From the NCBI RefSeq assembly GCF_014696315.1, contig NZ_JACJPX010000030.1, forward strand, positions 32,414 to 96,413: 64,000 nucleotides of DNA, read 5' to 3'. The translations under genes were made by a program, and so were the position numbers. Positions 62,921 through 64,000 of the stretch are shown here, in pieces (position 1 is the first letter of the stretch; each line of letters begins with the position of its first letter). The notes under the pieces were generated by a model. That model did not search any database. It saw only the letters and a list, made by a program, of their open reading frames with translations, and had not been told where the DNA came from. Source of the DNA: Calothrix membranacea FACHB-236. GTDB taxonomy: Bacteria > Cyanobacteriota > Cyanobacteriia > Cyanobacteriales > Nostocaceae.

Positions 62921-63919
62921 ATGAAAGATAGCAGCGTCAGAATTGTCTCTCTCATTCCAAGTGGAACAGAGATTTTAGCAGCACTGGGTTTGAGTAACGC
63001 AATTGTGGGGCGATCGCACGAATGTGATTATCCCCCAGAAATTCAAGATCGCCCTATTTGTACGGCAGCCCGGATAAATAGTAATGCCTCCAGTCGGAAA
63101 GTTCACGATGAGGTAAATGATTTATTACAATCGGCTCTCAGCATCTATGAAATTAATACGGAGATTTTAGAAAAATTACAGCCCACCCATATTCTGACTC
63201 AAGACCAGTGTGATGTGTGTGCAGTCAGACTCGAAGAAGTAGAAACAGCAGTTGCCAGTCTCATCGAAAGTTCCCCCCAAATTATTTCCCTGCAGCCCAA
63301 TGTGCTTCAAGATATTTGGAACGATATTGAGCGCATCGGTAATATCTTCCAGGTAGACTCAGTGAAGTTGATAGAAAACCTAGAAGCTCGTGTCAAAATC
63401 TGTCAGCAAAAAATTCAAGGACTCACTTTAACAGAACTGCCTACAGTTGCTTGCATCGAATGGACTGATCCTTTGATGACAGCCGCTAATTGGATTCCTG
63501 AATTAGTCAACTTGGTAGGGGGACAAACGCTATTTAGTTCCCCAGGGCAGCCATCGGCTATTTTACCTTGGGAAACACTCATAGCCAGTAATCCCGATAT
63601 CATTATCTTTATGCCTTGTGGTTGGGATTTAGAACGCACTCGCCAAGAAGCGCAGTTATTAACTCAAAGTTCCGAGTGGCAAAAACTCCATGCTGCCCAA
63701 ACTGGTAGAGTCTACATTACTGATGGTAATGCCTACTTTAACCGTCCAGGGCCAAGGCTAGTAGATTCTCTAGAAATTTTGGCAGAAATGTTGCATCCCG
63801 AAATTTTTGATTATGGCTACAAAGGCACAGCCTGGGAAGTAGGGCAAACGCATCTAAATATTAAAGAGCGAGAATCAAGCTGGAATTCCTCAACACTGTA
63901 CTACACAGGACTTTCATAG
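62921..63919 (+). CDS. BtuF-like cobalamin/periplasmic-binding-fold protein
   Basis: A 332-residue protein with the class III substrate-binding fold: IVSLIPSGTEILAALGL and VGRSHECDYP near the N-terminus, LQPTHILTQDQCDVC (about 83-98), then SNPDIIIFMPCGWD and FNRPGPRLVDSLEIL. It resembles the cobalamin-binding BtuF proteins, but there is no signal peptide or lipobox, so this member is cytoplasmic and unlikely to serve an ABC importer directly. The conserved QDQCDVC segment suggests metal or cobalamin contact; function is unproven. The start ATG has GAGGTGGAGCA upstream. It ends 81 bp before the window edge. Confidence 0.85.
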   Translation: MKDSSVRIVSLIPSGTEILAALGLSNAIVGRSHECDYPPEIQDRPICTAARINSNASSRKVHDEVNDLLQSALSIYEINTEILEKLQPTHILTQDQCDVCAVRLEEVETAVASLIESSPQIISLQPNVLQDIWNDIERIGNIFQVDSVKLIENLEARVKICQQKIQGLTLTELPTVACIEWTDPLMTAANWIPELVNLVGGQTLFSSPGQPSAILPWETLIASNPDIIIFMPCGWDLERTRQEAQLLTQSSEWQKLHAAQTGRVYITDGNAYFNRPGPRLVDSLEILAEMLHPEIFDYGYKGTAWEVGQTHLNIKERESSWNSSTLYYTGLS

Positions 63920-64000
63920 AATTAAATATGAAACCGAATAAGAATGATAATCGTTGTAGGGGGGTGTGAGTTTGTGCCAGCCGACGGCTGCCAAGCAATA

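Noticed and set aside
62718..62921. 67-codon minus-strand frame next to the cobalamin-binding protein gene
   Set aside because: No motif and it overlaps the promoter region of that gene.

Overview
The window reads as chromosomal DNA of a filamentous, probably heterocyst-forming cyanobacterium of the Nostoc/Anabaena/Calothrix group. The evidence is: very frequent HIP1 octamers (GCGATCGC); phycobilisome (apcF), CP12, cytochrome c6, plant-type ferredoxin and NtcA-type glnA signatures; many tandem heptamer repeats (CCCATTA, CCCCAAT, GCAGGGA and similar) typical of that group; and a high load of multi-domain PAS/GAF kinases and eukaryotic-type Ser/Thr kinases. Genes are loosely packed with long AT-rich spacers. 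No tRNA, rRNA, CRISPR array, phage or intact transposase gene was recognised.

Layout. 1-5080: 5' part of a giant receiver/PAS/GAF sensor gene that runs off the left edge. 5.4-7.0 kb: two Fe-S/radical SAM proteins. 7.1-12.3 kb: secreted DUF6174-like protein, TPR protein, small beta-barrel, VOC-like protein and an M48 peptidase. 12.5-13.3 kb: repeat-rich spacer with a 63-bp tandem array. 13.3-14.9 kb: Hsp20 and a rhomboid homologue lacking its catalytic residues. 15.1-23.5 kb: a signalling island in which two Ser/Thr kinases flank a GAF histidine kinase and a receiver-CHAT (caspase-like) fusion. 24.5-31.6 kb: 2OG-Fe(II) oxygenase, RNase D-like exonuclease, TPR lipoprotein, an EF-G paralogue and a sugar ABC permease. 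32-34.2 kb: PEP-CTERM protein and an OmpR-type regulator. 34.9-42.9 kb: small membrane proteins, Tex, ferredoxin, a coiled-coil LEA-like protein, cytochrome c6, aldo/keto reductase and a cysteine-less rhodanese. 44.4-50 kb: OmpR regulator, EamA transporter, an unknown protein and MltA. 50.4-53 kb: LemA plus an HtpX-like M48 protease. 53-57 kb: nitroreductase, two uncharacterised proteins, CP12 and TlyA. 57.6-60 kb: divergent apcF and glnA, with an NtcA promoter for glnA. 60-63.9 kb: PAS/GAF histidine kinase and a BtuF-like cobalamin-binding protein.

How the genes relate. Most are single housekeeping or signalling genes rather than one pathway. Convincing local units are the histidine kinase/receiver-CHAT pair, LemA/M48, the 84-residue protein with MltA (stop and start codons abut), and probably the small protein/cytochrome c6/aldo-keto reductase run. 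Spacers carry several dispersed-repeat families, including one 118-bp element with imperfect terminal inverted repeats and an exact 10-bp direct flank, and a second ~98-bp family present twice plus a fragment.

The most notable items are the receiver-CHAT two-component pair, the five-copy 63-bp array (each unit with an inverted repeat and an identical-length 11-codon micro-ORF), the MITE-like element with target-site duplication, and the catalytically dead rhomboid. All functions are inferred from sequence motifs read by eye; no database search was possible.
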